A DNA stretch of 64,000 nucleotides, from the NCBI GenBank assembly GCA_025056115.1, contig JANWVM010000006.1:1-64000 (forward strand). Direction: 5' to 3'. Each line of letters starts with the position of its first letter. The first letter of the stretch is position 1. Position numbers and translations under genes: made by a program. The notes under the pieces are model-generated. The model did not search any database and had not been told where the DNA came from. It was given only the letters and a program-made list of their open reading frames with translations. Origin of the DNA: Gloeomargarita sp. SKYG116 (GTDB lineage: Bacteria; Cyanobacteriota; Cyanobacteriia; Gloeomargaritales; Gloeomargaritaceae). Positions 45,944 through 56,274 of the stretch are shown here, piece by piece.

Positions 45944-47128
45944 TTGCCGGATGTTATGATGCCAGCTATGGGAATGACAATGCCACCACCAGCCTTACTC
46001 GTTTTGGCCGATGGAACCGTGGCGCGGGGGTACCAGTACGGAGCCAAAGGTACAGCCGTCGGCGAGGTGGTGTTTAACACCGGCATGACCGGCTACCAGG
46101 AAGTGATTACCGACCCCAGCTACTGCGGCCAAATTGTGCTGTTTACTTACCCGGAGCTGGGCAATACCGGCGTTAATCCTGAAGATGAGGAGTCCAACCG
46201 GGTGCAGGTGCAGGGCATCATTGTGCGGCATGGGTGTACCCGTCCTAGCAGTTGGCGAGCAACCGAGTCTTTACCAGCCTACTTGGAACGCTGGCAGGTG
46301 GTGGGGATTACCGGTGTGGATACCCGCCTGTTGACCCGGCGGCTGCGCGAACAGGGAGCGATGAATGGCGCGATTTCGACGGAGATTCTCGACCCCCAGG
46401 AGTTGTTGGAGGTTGTAATGCAGGCGCCGCCGATGACTGGGTTGAATCTAGTGCCGCGAGTGACCACCTCCCACGTGTACGAATGGCAAACCCCGACGCC
46501 TGCCCCCTGGGAATTTGCGCCCTTGCCGACGCGCTCTGACCCGCTGGTAGTAGTGGCGATTGATTTTGGCATTAAGTACAACATCCTGCGCCGCCTGGCC
46601 AGTTATGGGTGTCGGGTGATTGTGGTGCCGGCGACCACCCCAGCGGCAGAAATTTTGCGCTATGACCCGGATGGTATCTTTCTTTCCAATGGTCCTGGCG
46701 ACCCAGCCGCAGTCACCGAGGGGATTCAGACGGTGCGGGAGTTGCTCACCAGCGGGCGGCCTCTATTTGGGATTTGTCTGGGACATCAGATTTTGGGCTT
46801 GGCTTCCGGCGGGCAAACCTACAAGCTGAAATTCGGGCATCATGGGCTGAACCATCCAGCGGGTGCCGGTCAACACGTTGCCATTAGCAGTCAAAATCAC
46901 GGGTTTGCCCTCGCCCCAGAAACGCTTCCCCCCCAGTGGCAAATCACCGATTGGAACTTGAATGACCGGACGGTAGCCGGTTTGCAGCACCAGGAGTTGC
47001 CAGTATTTTCGGTGCAGTACCACCCTGAAGCCAGTCCCGGCCCCCACGACGCCGATTACTACTTCGCCGAATTTGTCCGCCGCATGGAACAGTACCGGCA
47101 GCAGAAACGGGCGCGTTACAATAGTTAA
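45944..47128 (+). CDS. carA: Carbamoyl-phosphate synthase small subunit
   Basis: [91 protein letters not shown]. Confidence 0.97.
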   Translation: MPDVMMPAMGMTMPPPALLVLADGTVARGYQYGAKGTAVGEVVFNTGMTGYQEVITDPSYCGQIVLFTYPELGNTGVNPEDEESNRVQVQGIIVRHGCTRPSSWRATESLPAYLERWQVVGITGVDTRLLTRRLREQGAMNGAISTEILDPQELLEVVMQAPPMTGLNLVPRVTTSHVYEWQTPTPAPWEFAPLPTRSDPLVVVAIDFGIKYNILRRLASYGCRVIVVPATTPAAEILRYDPDGIFLSNGPGDPAAVTEGIQTVRELLTSGRPLFGICLGHQILGLASGGQTYKLKFGHHGLNHPAGAGQHVAISSQNHGFALAPETLPPQWQITDWNLNDRTVAGLQHQELPVFSVQYHPEASPGPHDADYYFAEFVRRMEQYRQQKRARYNS

Positions 47129-47133
47129 AGTTT

Positions 47134-47640
47134 TTGGTCCCACCCACCATGGCACCGAAGGCGGCGACCCTGATGGTCGTGGATGGCTATAACGTCATTG
47201 GGGCTAGGCGCGAGTTGCAGCAGGGGAACCTTGACCAATACCGGCAGGAGTTAATTGAATCCCTGTGCAACTATAGCGCCACGCAGGGCTACCAAACTCA
47301 CATCATCTTTGATGCGCACCGGCGACCAGAACCAGAACACTGGGAGCAGATTACAGACCACGTGTACGTGTGTTATACGGGGTACGGGGCGACGGCGGAT
47401 GCCTATATCGAGCGGTTTTGCGCCCAGCACCGGGGTCGGGACCAGCGCTTAATTGTGGTCACGTCGGACCGGTTGGCCTGGATGACGGCAGGAGGGTACG
47501 GCGCGGAATGGATGTCTTCCCAGTCTTTGTGGCAGGCAATGGCGCGACCGCAGCCCCTATCCCGTCCATCGCAACGACCCGTGCGAGGATTGCCTAAGAC
47601 GGTGCAGCGACAACTGCGGGAATGGTTACAAAATCAATGA
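47134..47640 (+). CDS. NYN-domain (YacP-like) protein
   Basis: LMVVDGYNVIGARRELQQGNLDQYRQELIESLCNYSATQGYQTHIIFDAHR; TADAYIERFC; VVTSDRLAWMTAGGYGAEWMSS. Confidence 0.9.
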   Translation: MVPPTMAPKAATLMVVDGYNVIGARRELQQGNLDQYRQELIESLCNYSATQGYQTHIIFDAHRRPEPEHWEQITDHVYVCYTGYGATADAYIERFCAQHRGRDQRLIVVTSDRLAWMTAGGYGAEWMSSQSLWQAMARPQPLSRPSQRPVRGLPKTVQRQLREWLQNQ

Positions 47641-47677
47641 GCTATGATGACGAGTGTGTATCCGAGGGGGTGGAGCC

Positions 47678-48145
47678 ATGATCGCCGTTCCTGATTGGCT
47701 GAAACCGGTACTGCCTTTCTTCCATCCGGTGTTGATGTGGTTGCTATTGGCCTTGAGTCTTTACGCGCTCTACACCGGGATTCAGGTGATTCGCACCCGC
47801 ACAGCCAAGGGAGAAGAAAAAAGCCGCCTGCTCAAGGGGAAGTTTCGGGAGGTGCATTTTCAGGTCGGCGCGTTGCTCCTAGTGTTAATGGTCTGGGGCA
47901 CCCTGGGCGGCATGGCGGTCACCTATATCAACAACCAAAAGCTGTTTCTGGGTCCCCACCTGTTAGTGGGCTTGAGCATGACCGGGTTAATTGCGTTTTC
48001 TGCTTCCCTGGCTCCCTTGATGCAACAGGGGAAAGACTGGGCGCGAGCGCTGCATATTACCATCAATGGCCTGGTGCTGGGGCTATTCGGCTGGCAGGCG
48101 GTGACAGGTATGCAGATTGTCCAGAAAATTCTTACTCAGGGGTAA
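47678..48145 (+). CDS. DUF4079-family membrane protein
   Basis: VLPFFHPVLMWLLLALSLYALYTGIQVIRTRTAKGEEKSRLLKGKFREVHFQVGALLLVLMVWGTLGGMAVTYINNQKLF. Confidence 0.8.
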   Translation: MIAVPDWLKPVLPFFHPVLMWLLLALSLYALYTGIQVIRTRTAKGEEKSRLLKGKFREVHFQVGALLLVLMVWGTLGGMAVTYINNQKLFLGPHLLVGLSMTGLIAFSASLAPLMQQGKDWARALHITINGLVLGLFGWQAVTGMQIVQKILTQG

Positions 48146-48511
48146 TTATTCGCCGTAGTAAAACGCAATTTCCTTGGGTTTGAGAGGTGCAAAACCGGCA
48201 GCAACGAGCTTGGCGTTGAGGGTTTCGAGGGGCAAATGCTTAGCGCCGATGCGAACAATTCGTGAACGCATGGTGTTGGTAACGCCGCTACGTTGTCGGT
48301 TCGCTTCCAAGGCCATGACCTCGTGGTAGAGCGCCAACTGGGCAGGCGGGATTGGCGTTCCATCTAAATCCACCCCTTGGGCAATCGCCCGGTCCACCGC
48401 ATCAGCGCCCTGGGTCTCTGGAGTCATACACACCTCACAATTAGCTTTACCCCCATAGAATACATGGACAATCGCCACCCTAGCTAGGGTTGTCAGCTCT
48501 TGGGGGCGCAT
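48146..48511 (-). CDS. Conserved cyanobacterial hypothetical protein
   Basis: 121 aa ORF (MRPQELTTLARVAIVHVFYGGKANCEVCMTPE...). Confidence 0.65.
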   Translation of the reverse strand: MRPQELTTLARVAIVHVFYGGKANCEVCMTPETQGADAVDRAIAQGVDLDGTPIPPAQLALYHEVMALEANRQRSGVTNTMRSRIVRIGAKHLPLETLNAKLVAAGFAPLKPKEIAFYYGE

Positions 48512-48638
48512 CTTGGCGTTTCTCTCGTCTCTCTGACAAACTGCAGCAGCTTAGCAATAACACTGGGGATGTCCAACAGCTAACCCATTTAGGGGAGGGG
48601 ACTGCCAAGGACCTAGCTGGAAAGACACCCGCTGGCGG

Positions 48639-49334
48639 TTACTGCATGGCCCGGTTGATGGTCTGGTGCAAGCGTTCTACGACCGGCGGGATGGGAATGG
48701 TAGGGTCGTTGAACACCGTCTGGGCCGTCAAGGGTGAACGTCCATAAAAGGCCTCGGTGCGGTCGCGATTAAAGGAAATTTTTTGCCCGGCTAAACTCAC
48801 ACCGGCGAATAAGCCAGCGCTGCGGGAATAGGCGTAAACATCGACGTTGCCCGGTGCATCCGTCGGTACAACGGCATTGCTCCCTACTGGCCCGGCGGCA
48901 ACCCCCACATCTCCCCCCAGACTAAACGATTGCCGCAGGAGCGTCCGTACCGCCCGTTGGTTCATAAACACTAGCACAATGTCGGAGGAGCGGGCGCCTA
49001 CTTGCAGACCCACACTCCCGCCAGCGATATTCACAAAAATGGGGTTACTCCAGCGGCCGTTGTCATTTTTGACGGTAATGATGCCTGACCCACCTGTACC
49101 CCCAAAAATGAAGCCGGCACTGGTGACACCGGGCAAAATGGCAATTCCTTGGGCTTGCCGCAAAACACTGCGAGGGATGCGCTGGTTAGGATTGGCCATG
49201 AATGAAGCGAACGTATCAGCGGCATTTTGGATTTGCTCCTCGGCGTCGTTTGCATAGGCCGGCAACGCCACAGTGATGACCACCGCCGGAATGAGTCCGA
49301 TCAACATGCCGTAACGCATTCCATTCACTCCCAT
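48639..49334 (-). CDS. Lipid-binding SYLF-domain secreted protein
   Basis: Signal peptide; IPRSVLRQAQGIAILPGVTSAGFIFGGTGGSGIITVKNDNGRWSNPIFVNIAGGSVGLQVGARSSDIVLVFMN. Confidence 0.92.
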   Translation of the reverse strand: MGVNGMRYGMLIGLIPAVVITVALPAYANDAEEQIQNAADTFASFMANPNQRIPRSVLRQAQGIAILPGVTSAGFIFGGTGGSGIITVKNDNGRWSNPIFVNIAGGSVGLQVGARSSDIVLVFMNQRAVRTLLRQSFSLGGDVGVAAGPVGSNAVVPTDAPGNVDVYAYSRSAGLFAGVSLAGQKISFNRDRTEAFYGRSPLTAQTVFNDPTIPIPPVVERLHQTINRAMQ

Positions 49335-49451
49335 GAATTTTTTGCTTTTAATGTATCACCTGCAAGGACGCTGAACCGTAGGCCCGAAGTTCCCGTTCAG
49401 ACCGGCGTATTTGTGCTATGAAAAGAGGATAGATTTAAGGCGCAGACACTC

Positions 49452-51239
49452 ATGGTCCTTTGGCAGTCGGCCAGCCAGGTCAAGGTGTCCCCTTGGACAG
49501 ACGTAGGTGTGAGGCGGGGCCAGCAAGCCATCGTTCTTATGACCGCCATCACGTTGGTGTTGTTCGGCGCTATCGGCGGGCGGTTGGCCTATCTCCAGTT
49601 GATCAAAGGGGAAGAATTCCGGCAGATGGCCGATAATAACCGGATTCGCCTTATTCCCAAACCACCTGACCGGGGACGCATTTTTGACCGGCAGGGACGT
49701 TTGTTGGCGGGGAGTCGTTTGTCCTATTCCGTATTTTTGTGGCCGATTGCCCAGCGTCCTCAGGAATGGCCCCGGACGTTGGCGACCCTGGCCCGACTCC
49801 TGGATATTCCTGAAAAGGAGATGCAGAAGCGTTTGCAGCAGGCGGGGTATTATTCGCCCTACCTGTTGCGGCTGGCGCGGGGAATCGGTCCGGCCCAGAT
49901 TACGGCCCTGATGGAACATAGCGACCGTCTGCCAGGCGTGATCCTCAATGCGGAGCCGATTCGCTACTACCCCCACGGCGAACTCCTGGCCCATGTGCTG
50001 GGATACACGGGCGAGATCAGTGAGCAAGAGCTAAAAGCTCGTCAACACGAGAATTACCGCCTGGGGGATGTGATTGGCCAGATGGGTGTGGAGGCCGCTC
50101 TGGAGCACCGGCTGCGCGGCGAGTGGGGGGGGCAACAAGTGGAGGTGGATGCCCGTGGTCAGGTGTTGCGCATCCTAGGGAAGAAACCGTCGGTGGCTGG
50201 GCAGGATGTGACCTTGACGCTGGATTTGGATTTGCAACGGGCGGCGGCGCAGGCGTTAGGAACGCGGCGGGGAGCAGTGGTTGCCATTGACCCTCGCGAT
50301 GGGGCGGTGCGGGCGCTGGTGAGTTACCCAGGCTTTGACCCCAATATCTTTTCGGGACGGGTGACGCCCCAGCAATGGCAGGAGTTGCAACGCCGTAGTT
50401 TCCCGTTTGTGAACCGAGCGTTACAAGTATATCCGCCGGCGAGTACGTTCAAGGTAGTCACCACCACAGCGGCGCTAGAGTCGGGGCGCTTCAGTCCCCA
50501 TACGGTGCTGCCCACCTACCCGTTTTTGACTGTAGGAGGGATTCAGTTTTGGGATTGGAACCGAGCCGGGTTTGGGGCGCTGGATTTCGTGGGGGCGATG
50601 GCCTGGAGCAGCGACACGTTCTTCTACCAAATCGCGCTGGGAACGAAAGCGGAACCCATCATCGAGTGGTCGCGCCGCTACGGCTTTGGGCAAAAAACGG
50701 GGATTGAACTGGCTGCCGAAGAAGCGGAGGGGCTGGTGCCGGACGAGCAATGGAAGTTAAAAACCCTCAAGGAACCCTGGTACATCGGCGATACGGTGAA
50801 TATGTCCATCGGCCAGGGATTCATGCAGGCCTCGCCGCTGCAGTTGGCAGTCATGTTTGCGGCAGTGGCCAACGGCGGCTACCGGGTGCGACCCCACCTG
50901 TACCGAGCGCCGGGGGAGCAGCCGCTACGCACCCCTATCGGCATCAGTGCCACAACGCTGGACATTCTCCGGCGGGGGTTGCGGCAAGTCGTAACCAGCG
51001 GCACAGGCACGGTGCTGAATGTGCGTCATCTGCCCCCGATTGCCGGTAAAAGCGGTACAGCGGAAGACCCGCCCCGTCTAAGTCATACCTGGTTTGGCGC
51101 CTATGCACCGGCGGATAAACCGGAAATTGTGGTGGTGGCGTTTGGAGAAAATTCCGGCGGGGGTGGCGGGAGTGTGGCTGGGCCAATGGTGCTGCGCGTC
51201 TTGGAAGCCTATTTCGCCCAAAAACGGAGTCGCCGATGA
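49452..51239 (+). CDS. mrdA: Penicillin-binding protein 2
   Basis: RLIPKPPDRGRIFDRQGRLLAGSRLSYSVFLWP; YPPASTFKVVTTTAALESG (SxxK); AGKSGTAE (KSGT). Confidence 0.95.
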   Translation: MVLWQSASQVKVSPWTDVGVRRGQQAIVLMTAITLVLFGAIGGRLAYLQLIKGEEFRQMADNNRIRLIPKPPDRGRIFDRQGRLLAGSRLSYSVFLWPIAQRPQEWPRTLATLARLLDIPEKEMQKRLQQAGYYSPYLLRLARGIGPAQITALMEHSDRLPGVILNAEPIRYYPHGELLAHVLGYTGEISEQELKARQHENYRLGDVIGQMGVEAALEHRLRGEWGGQQVEVDARGQVLRILGKKPSVAGQDVTLTLDLDLQRAAAQALGTRRGAVVAIDPRDGAVRALVSYPGFDPNIFSGRVTPQQWQELQRRSFPFVNRALQVYPPASTFKVVTTTAALESGRFSPHTVLPTYPFLTVGGIQFWDWNRAGFGALDFVGAMAWSSDTFFYQIALGTKAEPIIEWSRRYGFGQKTGIELAAEEAEGLVPDEQWKLKTLKEPWYIGDTVNMSIGQGFMQASPLQLAVMFAAVANGGYRVRPHLYRAPGEQPLRTPIGISATTLDILRRGLRQVVTSGTGTVLNVRHLPPIAGKSGTAEDPPRLSHTWFGAYAPADKPEIVVVAFGENSGGGGGSVAGPMVLRVLEAYFAQKRSRR

Positions 51240-52822
51240 ATGAGCTGCCGGTCATTTTGCTGGCTAGTCGGGAGCCAATTCTGCGGTTGGGGTTGTCGTC
51301 GTGGTTAGAGCAACAGGGATTGGCCCAGGTGGTGACTACAGACCGGCCAGAAGACCTGCAAAATCTGCTGAGCGAACGCTTGCAAGCTGCTCAACCCCTG
51401 GTGAATCTGCTGGTTCTGGATTTGGAATTAACCGACATTCCCTTGTGTCAATCCCTGAAGCGCCGCTATCCCCACTTGCCGATTCTGGCGTTGGGACCGC
51501 CGGCCAGTCGCGACCAACTCCTGCGTTACCAGCAACTCGGTCTGGCGGCTTACGTTGAACGCACGACCCCAGCGCTGACCCTGTGGCAATGGATGCAAGC
51601 CCTTTTGAGCGGCTATTCGCCCTGGCTCCAACCAGAACAACTGACGCCCGCCTGGCGCTCGCACCTGTATCAGCAGGGGTTGCAGCAAATCGAAGCCGCC
51701 CTGTGGCAGTGTCATCAATGGCAACAGCGCCCGCGACCCTGGTGGGAACGCCAGATTATCCAAGGCCGCCAGCGGGAACTGCGAGCCGCGCGGTGGTTAC
51801 TCACCTGGCTGTGGCGACCTGGACCCGTGTTGGCACCGCCCCTGCAAGTGATACGCCCGCCCTTGGCCCTCCCGCCAAGTGAACGCATGAACCGGGTACG
51901 GCAGGCCTTTAACCAAACGGTGAGCAACAACAGCGGGTTACTTTTGGAAACCGACTTACTCCGCTTCGAGAAACAACGAGAACTCTGGAATACGATTCTC
52001 AATCACTGGGAAACGCTTCTGGCTGAATTAATCGAAGCCCGGGTGACCCCAGCCGAGGTCGTGCCCCGTTGCCCAGACTTGGTGCGGCGGTTGTGGCAAG
52101 AATCGCTCACGGATTTTGTCGGTCGCTATTACACCATTGACGGCCAGGATGTAGTCCAGACCCTGCTGGCCCAACAACCCACCGTTGAGGCGCTGATTCT
52201 GGCTAAGATTCCCCTGGTGCCTGACCTGGTCAGTTATCACCTGTTTCAAACGCCTTTGCGCATTGATGGCGTACTTTATGCAGCCAATAGCCAGATTGCG
52301 GCAGACTACGCAGCGGCTTTGCTGGAAAATCTGGTGATCCAGGTCGCCAATGCCGTGGTGCAACCCCTGCTCAATTGCTTTCCTCACCACGAATCGGTCA
52401 AGCAACGGTTTTACCGGCGCACCCTCATTTCCACCCGCGAAACCGAGCGCCTGCGCAATCAACTGTCCCAACGCTATCGCTGGCAACGCTACTGGGACGA
52501 ACCTCGCGCCATTTTTGAAAGCCGCTATCAACTCCTGCGCATCCAAAATCAAGCGATTGTCGCCTACCCTGTGTACGCCAGTCGCACGGCTGAACTAGCT
52601 CAACTGCGGGGCATTCCCTGGCTGGTGACGCTGTGGTTGGAATTCCAAGATGCCATTACCCCGGTGCTGCGTGCCATCGCCAACTACCTTGGTCGCACTA
52701 CCGCTTACCTACTGACACGCATCATTGGGCGAGGGTTGGGCTTGATTGGGCGGGGCATTTTGCAGGGTATTGGCAGTACATTGCAAAACAACCGCACCCA
52801 GCAAGAGTCTTCCCAACTGTAA
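51236..52822 (+). CDS. DUF3685/Ycf55-like protein with an N-terminal response-regulator-like region
   Basis: VILLASREPILRLGLSSWLEQQGLAQVVTTDRPE...LLVLDLELTDIPLCQSLKRRYPHLPILALG; long conserved C-terminal domain; 4-nt overlap with mrdA. Confidence 0.75.
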   Translation: MNELPVILLASREPILRLGLSSWLEQQGLAQVVTTDRPEDLQNLLSERLQAAQPLVNLLVLDLELTDIPLCQSLKRRYPHLPILALGPPASRDQLLRYQQLGLAAYVERTTPALTLWQWMQALLSGYSPWLQPEQLTPAWRSHLYQQGLQQIEAALWQCHQWQQRPRPWWERQIIQGRQRELRAARWLLTWLWRPGPVLAPPLQVIRPPLALPPSERMNRVRQAFNQTVSNNSGLLLETDLLRFEKQRELWNTILNHWETLLAELIEARVTPAEVVPRCPDLVRRLWQESLTDFVGRYYTIDGQDVVQTLLAQQPTVEALILAKIPLVPDLVSYHLFQTPLRIDGVLYAANSQIAADYAAALLENLVIQVANAVVQPLLNCFPHHESVKQRFYRRTLISTRETERLRNQLSQRYRWQRYWDEPRAIFESRYQLLRIQNQAIVAYPVYASRTAELAQLRGIPWLVTLWLEFQDAITPVLRAIANYLGRTTAYLLTRIIGRGLGLIGRGILQGIGSTLQNNRTQQESSQL

Positions 52823-52908
52823 GAGCTACAACCTAGCCTTAACGGAACCAGTATGGGGCTGGAAGCGGCCAACCGGCGATGACTTTTTGCCAAGACAGGG
52901 CTACCCAG

Positions 52909-52944
52909 AAAAAACAACCCCCTAGCCTGAAAGCCGAGGGTTGT
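52909..52944 (-). terminator. Rho-independent terminator of the DUF4912 gene
   Basis: Minus strand ACAACCCTCGGCTTTCAGGCTAGGGGGTTGTTTTTT; hairpin plus T-run between convergent genes. Confidence 0.8.
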
Positions 52945-52970
52945 CCTGCACTAAAGGAGTTTGAAGGTTG

Positions 52971-54203
52971 CTAGCCCATGAACCACTCTTCGACGGCCTC
53001 TTCGCGGGTGTTAGTGCGGCGAGACAACGTCCGACGGTCGAAGGTCATGTGGATTTCGCGGGTTTGCTCCCCGTCCGCAGCTACCGCAAAGATGGGGAAA
53101 TCAATGTTGCCATCGGGGAAACTCATCTGGAAGCGGAAGGTGCCATCGGGGTTGAGTTGAATCTTGCGACCCCCCACTGTCACCGTCGCATCCGGTTCCG
53201 TCGCCCCATAGACAATCAATTCCGCATCGGCCACGAGCCAGAACTTGCGCGGGCGCATCGGCGGGATGGAAGCAGCAAATCCAATCCCCGACATCCCAAT
53301 CCCCGATAAGGTGGGAATCGCCCAGCGGCCAATCCCCGACGGGAACACATAGGAACTCACGGCAAATTCGGCGCTGCTGACCACCGAGCCAGGCACGTGC
53401 TGCATCGAACCGTACAGGGAACCAGCCACGCGCATGGATTCAGCAGCGGCTGCCCGTTGCATGACCTCGTCGTACACAGGGGTCGCTGCGGCTTGCCGCT
53501 CGCTAGGAGGCACCAATTGGAAGAACGTCCGGCCCCGCAGGTCCTCTTCAAACCCAACCGTAATGAAATGGTCCTCAATCCAGTCTGAGGGATACACCGG
53601 CGGAATTCGTACTGCTGCTGACCGAGCTAGACTTAACCAACGCCCATCAGCCGTGCGATAACCGATTTCCACCACGTAATCCCGGTCGCTCACCGGTATC
53701 GGTAAATACCACTCCCGCGCCAATTCATCACAGGCGTACTCCTGCACACTGTGGGGCGCCTGCACATCCAAGTTGATATTGGTGACGTCGTACAACCGCA
53801 GGGCCAACTGTTGCCCACCTTGTCTGCGCCGCTCCTCTCGCACCTCGTTGGGAATGTCCCAGTAGGCATAGGCCCATTGGGGGTCGCGGGGCATCAAGAC
53901 AATCCGGCTTTCGCCGTAGCCTCCTGGTAAATCGGGCAGGCCCTGGTCCACATCCTGTAACGCCGTTGCCGTCAAGGCGGGACTCGGCTCTGACATGGTT
54001 ACGTTATCGGTCTCCACAGTCGTTTGCGCCTCCTGCATCATGGGGGATTGGTGGGAATAAGCCGTTTGCAACTCCGCCGCCCGAATCGCCGTTACCAAGT
54101 AGGACTTGCGCATCCGGCTGTAACGGGCAATACCCAACTCGCTCGCCAACCGCCGCAAGTCCCGCAGGGTCATCTCCTCAAGCGGCACATCTCTCTGGGT
54201 CAT
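52971..54203 (-). CDS. DUF4912-family protein with N-terminal Rho-N-like/SAP-like segment
   Basis: EMTLRDLRRLASELGIARYSRMRKSYLVTAI; GESRIVLMPRDPQWAYAYWDIPNEVREERRRQGGQQLALRLYDVT. Confidence 0.85.
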   Translation of the reverse strand: MTQRDVPLEEMTLRDLRRLASELGIARYSRMRKSYLVTAIRAAELQTAYSHQSPMMQEAQTTVETDNVTMSEPSPALTATALQDVDQGLPDLPGGYGESRIVLMPRDPQWAYAYWDIPNEVREERRRQGGQQLALRLYDVTNINLDVQAPHSVQEYACDELAREWYLPIPVSDRDYVVEIGYRTADGRWLSLARSAAVRIPPVYPSDWIEDHFITVGFEEDLRGRTFFQLVPPSERQAAATPVYDEVMQRAAAAESMRVAGSLYGSMQHVPGSVVSSAEFAVSSYVFPSGIGRWAIPTLSGIGMSGIGFAASIPPMRPRKFWLVADAELIVYGATEPDATVTVGGRKIQLNPDGTFRFQMSFPDGNIDFPIFAVAADGEQTREIHMTFDRRTLSRRTNTREEAVEEWFMG

Positions 54204-54321
54204 ATCCGGAACCCGCAGAACGGGATCACAACGTTACTCAGCAATTTAAGCAAAAATCCCCAAGGGATCAAGCGTTATCTCCACCTGCTCGTCGTGTTTT
54301 GGCCCCCGCCTTACCCAAATG

Positions 54322-55770
54322 TCAAGATTTCTTGAGATTTGTCATGTGCTGCACCAGCGCCTGAGCAAAGCCCGAGCAGGATAAGGGGGTCTCCACCGGC
54401 GGTTCCATGAGGCGGGCCAGGTCGTAGGTGACGTGTCGTTGGGAAATGGCCTGTCCAATCGCCTGGTGAATGAGATCAGCCGCTTCTTGCCAGCCCAGAA
54501 ACTCCAGCATCATCGCCCCTGACAGGATTAGCGAACTGGGGTTAACCCGGTCTTGCCCTGCGTACTTGGGAGCCGTGCCGTGGGTCGCTTCAAAAATGGC
54601 GCATTCATCCCCGATGTTCGCCCCTGGTCCCATCCCTAATCCCCCCACCATCGCTGCCGCGGCATCAGACAAGTAGTCCCCATTGAGGTTCATAGTCGCT
54701 AGGATGGAGTATTCCTGGGGGCGGGTTTGAATTTGCTGGAAGATGTTGTCGGCGATCCGGTCGTTGACCAGTACCTTGTGACGCCATTGCCCTTGCCCAT
54801 GACTTTCGCCAATGGTTGCCAGCACGTGTTGCACTTCTGCACACACAGCAGCCTGTTTCGTGGCCGGCAAATGGTCAAACCCTGGTTCAATCAGGCGGGC
54901 ATTTTCCGTCACCGATAAATCCGGGTGTCTTTCCACATTCTCCAAAATCCAGGACTCCCGTTCGGTGACACATTCCTGGCGAAATTCGGTTTGCACCAGT
55001 TCATAGCCCCAATCCCGAAACGCCCCTTCGGTGTATTTCATAATGTTGCCCTTGTGGACGAGGGTAACCAGGCGTTTGGGGGGCGGCAGGCGCAGGGCGT
55101 GTTGAATCGCTCGCCGGATCAGGCGCTGGGAACCGGTTTTGCTGATGGGTTTGATGCCCAGGCCGCTTCCCAAGGGAATCCGTTTGCCCTGGTGCTCCGG
55201 CGTATTCGGGATAAATTGTTCGTTGAGTAACTGAATCAGCGCCTTGGCCATTTCACTCTCTGCCGGCCATTCGATGCCCAGGTAGATGTCCTCGGTATTT
55301 TCCCGGTAAATGACCACATCGAGCCGTTCCGGATGACGGTGGGGGGAGGGCGTACCGGGGTAATAGCGACAGGGACGAATGCAGGCGTACAGGTCAAAGA
55401 TTTGCCGCAAGGCCACGTTCAATGAGCGAATGCCACCAGCCACTGGCGTCGTCAACGGCCCTTTAATGGCCACGCCATATTCCCGGATGGCTGTCAGCGT
55501 GTCCTGGGGTAGGTATTGCCATTCGCCATACACCTCGCAGGCTTCGTCCCCCGCGTAAACCTTGAACCAGTGAATCTGGCGGGCATTCCCATAGCTCAAC
55601 CGCACCGCCGCATCCAATACCAACTGGGTCGCTGGCCAGATGTCCACCCCAATCCCATCGCCGCGGATGTAGGGGATGATGGGTTGGTCAGGCACCTGGG
55701 GCAGGCCGTTGATAAACGTGATCCGTTCGCCTTGGGGGGGAGGAGTAATTTTGTCGTACATGGGTGCCAA
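54322..55770 (-). CDS. icd: NADP-dependent isocitrate dehydrogenase
   Basis: [100 protein letters not shown]. Confidence 0.97.
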   Translation of the reverse strand: MAPMYDKITPPPQGERITFINGLPQVPDQPIIPYIRGDGIGVDIWPATQLVLDAAVRLSYGNARQIHWFKVYAGDEACEVYGEWQYLPQDTLTAIREYGVAIKGPLTTPVAGGIRSLNVALRQIFDLYACIRPCRYYPGTPSPHRHPERLDVVIYRENTEDIYLGIEWPAESEMAKALIQLLNEQFIPNTPEHQGKRIPLGSGLGIKPISKTGSQRLIRRAIQHALRLPPPKRLVTLVHKGNIMKYTEGAFRDWGYELVQTEFRQECVTERESWILENVERHPDLSVTENARLIEPGFDHLPATKQAAVCAEVQHVLATIGESHGQGQWRHKVLVNDRIADNIFQQIQTRPQEYSILATMNLNGDYLSDAAAAMVGGLGMGPGANIGDECAIFEATHGTAPKYAGQDRVNPSSLILSGAMMLEFLGWQEAADLIHQAIGQAISQRHVTYDLARLMEPPVETPLSCSGFAQALVQHMTNLKKS

Positions 55771-55799
55771 TCTACCACATCCCCGGAGGGATAGCCCAG

Positions 55800-55860
55800 C
55801 GCTTTTGCAAGGATTGAAAAAAAGACGGAGCTGCGCCCGGTGACCCCGAGAACCCTAGGA
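55800..55860. repeat. Divergent dispersed repeat copy D
   Basis: GACGGAGCTGCGCCCGGTGACCCCGAGAACCC. Confidence 0.35.
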
Positions 55861-55864
55861 GCAA

Positions 55865-56035
55865 TTACTCAGCGTTTTCCAGCAACGAACCACAGATTGG
55901 GCAGGCTGAGCCATTGTAACAGTCAAAGCAGATCAGATGGCTGCGACCGTAGGTATTTTGGCAGCGTTTGGCCCATTGAAAGTCGCTGTAGGAGAGTTCT
56001 TTGCCGCAACGGTCGCACCGCACTGTGTTCCACAT
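55865..56035 (-). CDS. Small zinc-ribbon protein (56 aa), absent from the supplied ORF track
   Basis: MWNTVRCDRCGKELSYSDFQWAKRCQNTYGRSHLICFDCYNGSACPICGSLLENAE; three CXXC motifs; complete ATG-to-TAA frame. Confidence 0.75.
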   Translation of the reverse strand: MWNTVRCDRCGKELSYSDFQWAKRCQNTYGRSHLICFDCYNGSACPICGSLLENAE

Positions 56036-56149
56036 TGCCCACTCCTCGCTGGCTTCCCTAGGCTTACCTACTATAGATGGGGGTGACCCGTCAAGAGCAA
56101 AGGGGCTTGCGCCAGCCGGACAAAATCGGCGCCTGGCTTAAGTCACTTG

Positions 56150-56210
56150 TTGGTTAGTCAAACGATAGGGCTGCGCCCTGGAACCCCAAGGATAATAAAC
56201 GTCTTGTCAA
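56150..56210. repeat. Divergent dispersed repeat copy C
   Basis: GATAGGGCTGCGCCCTGGAACCCCAAGGATAATAAA. Confidence 0.4.
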
Positions 56211-56274
56211 AAGCCGCCGGTTTTTGCTAATTCCTGGGATATTCGCCGTTGGGTCGCCGCTTGGAGGTGTAGAA

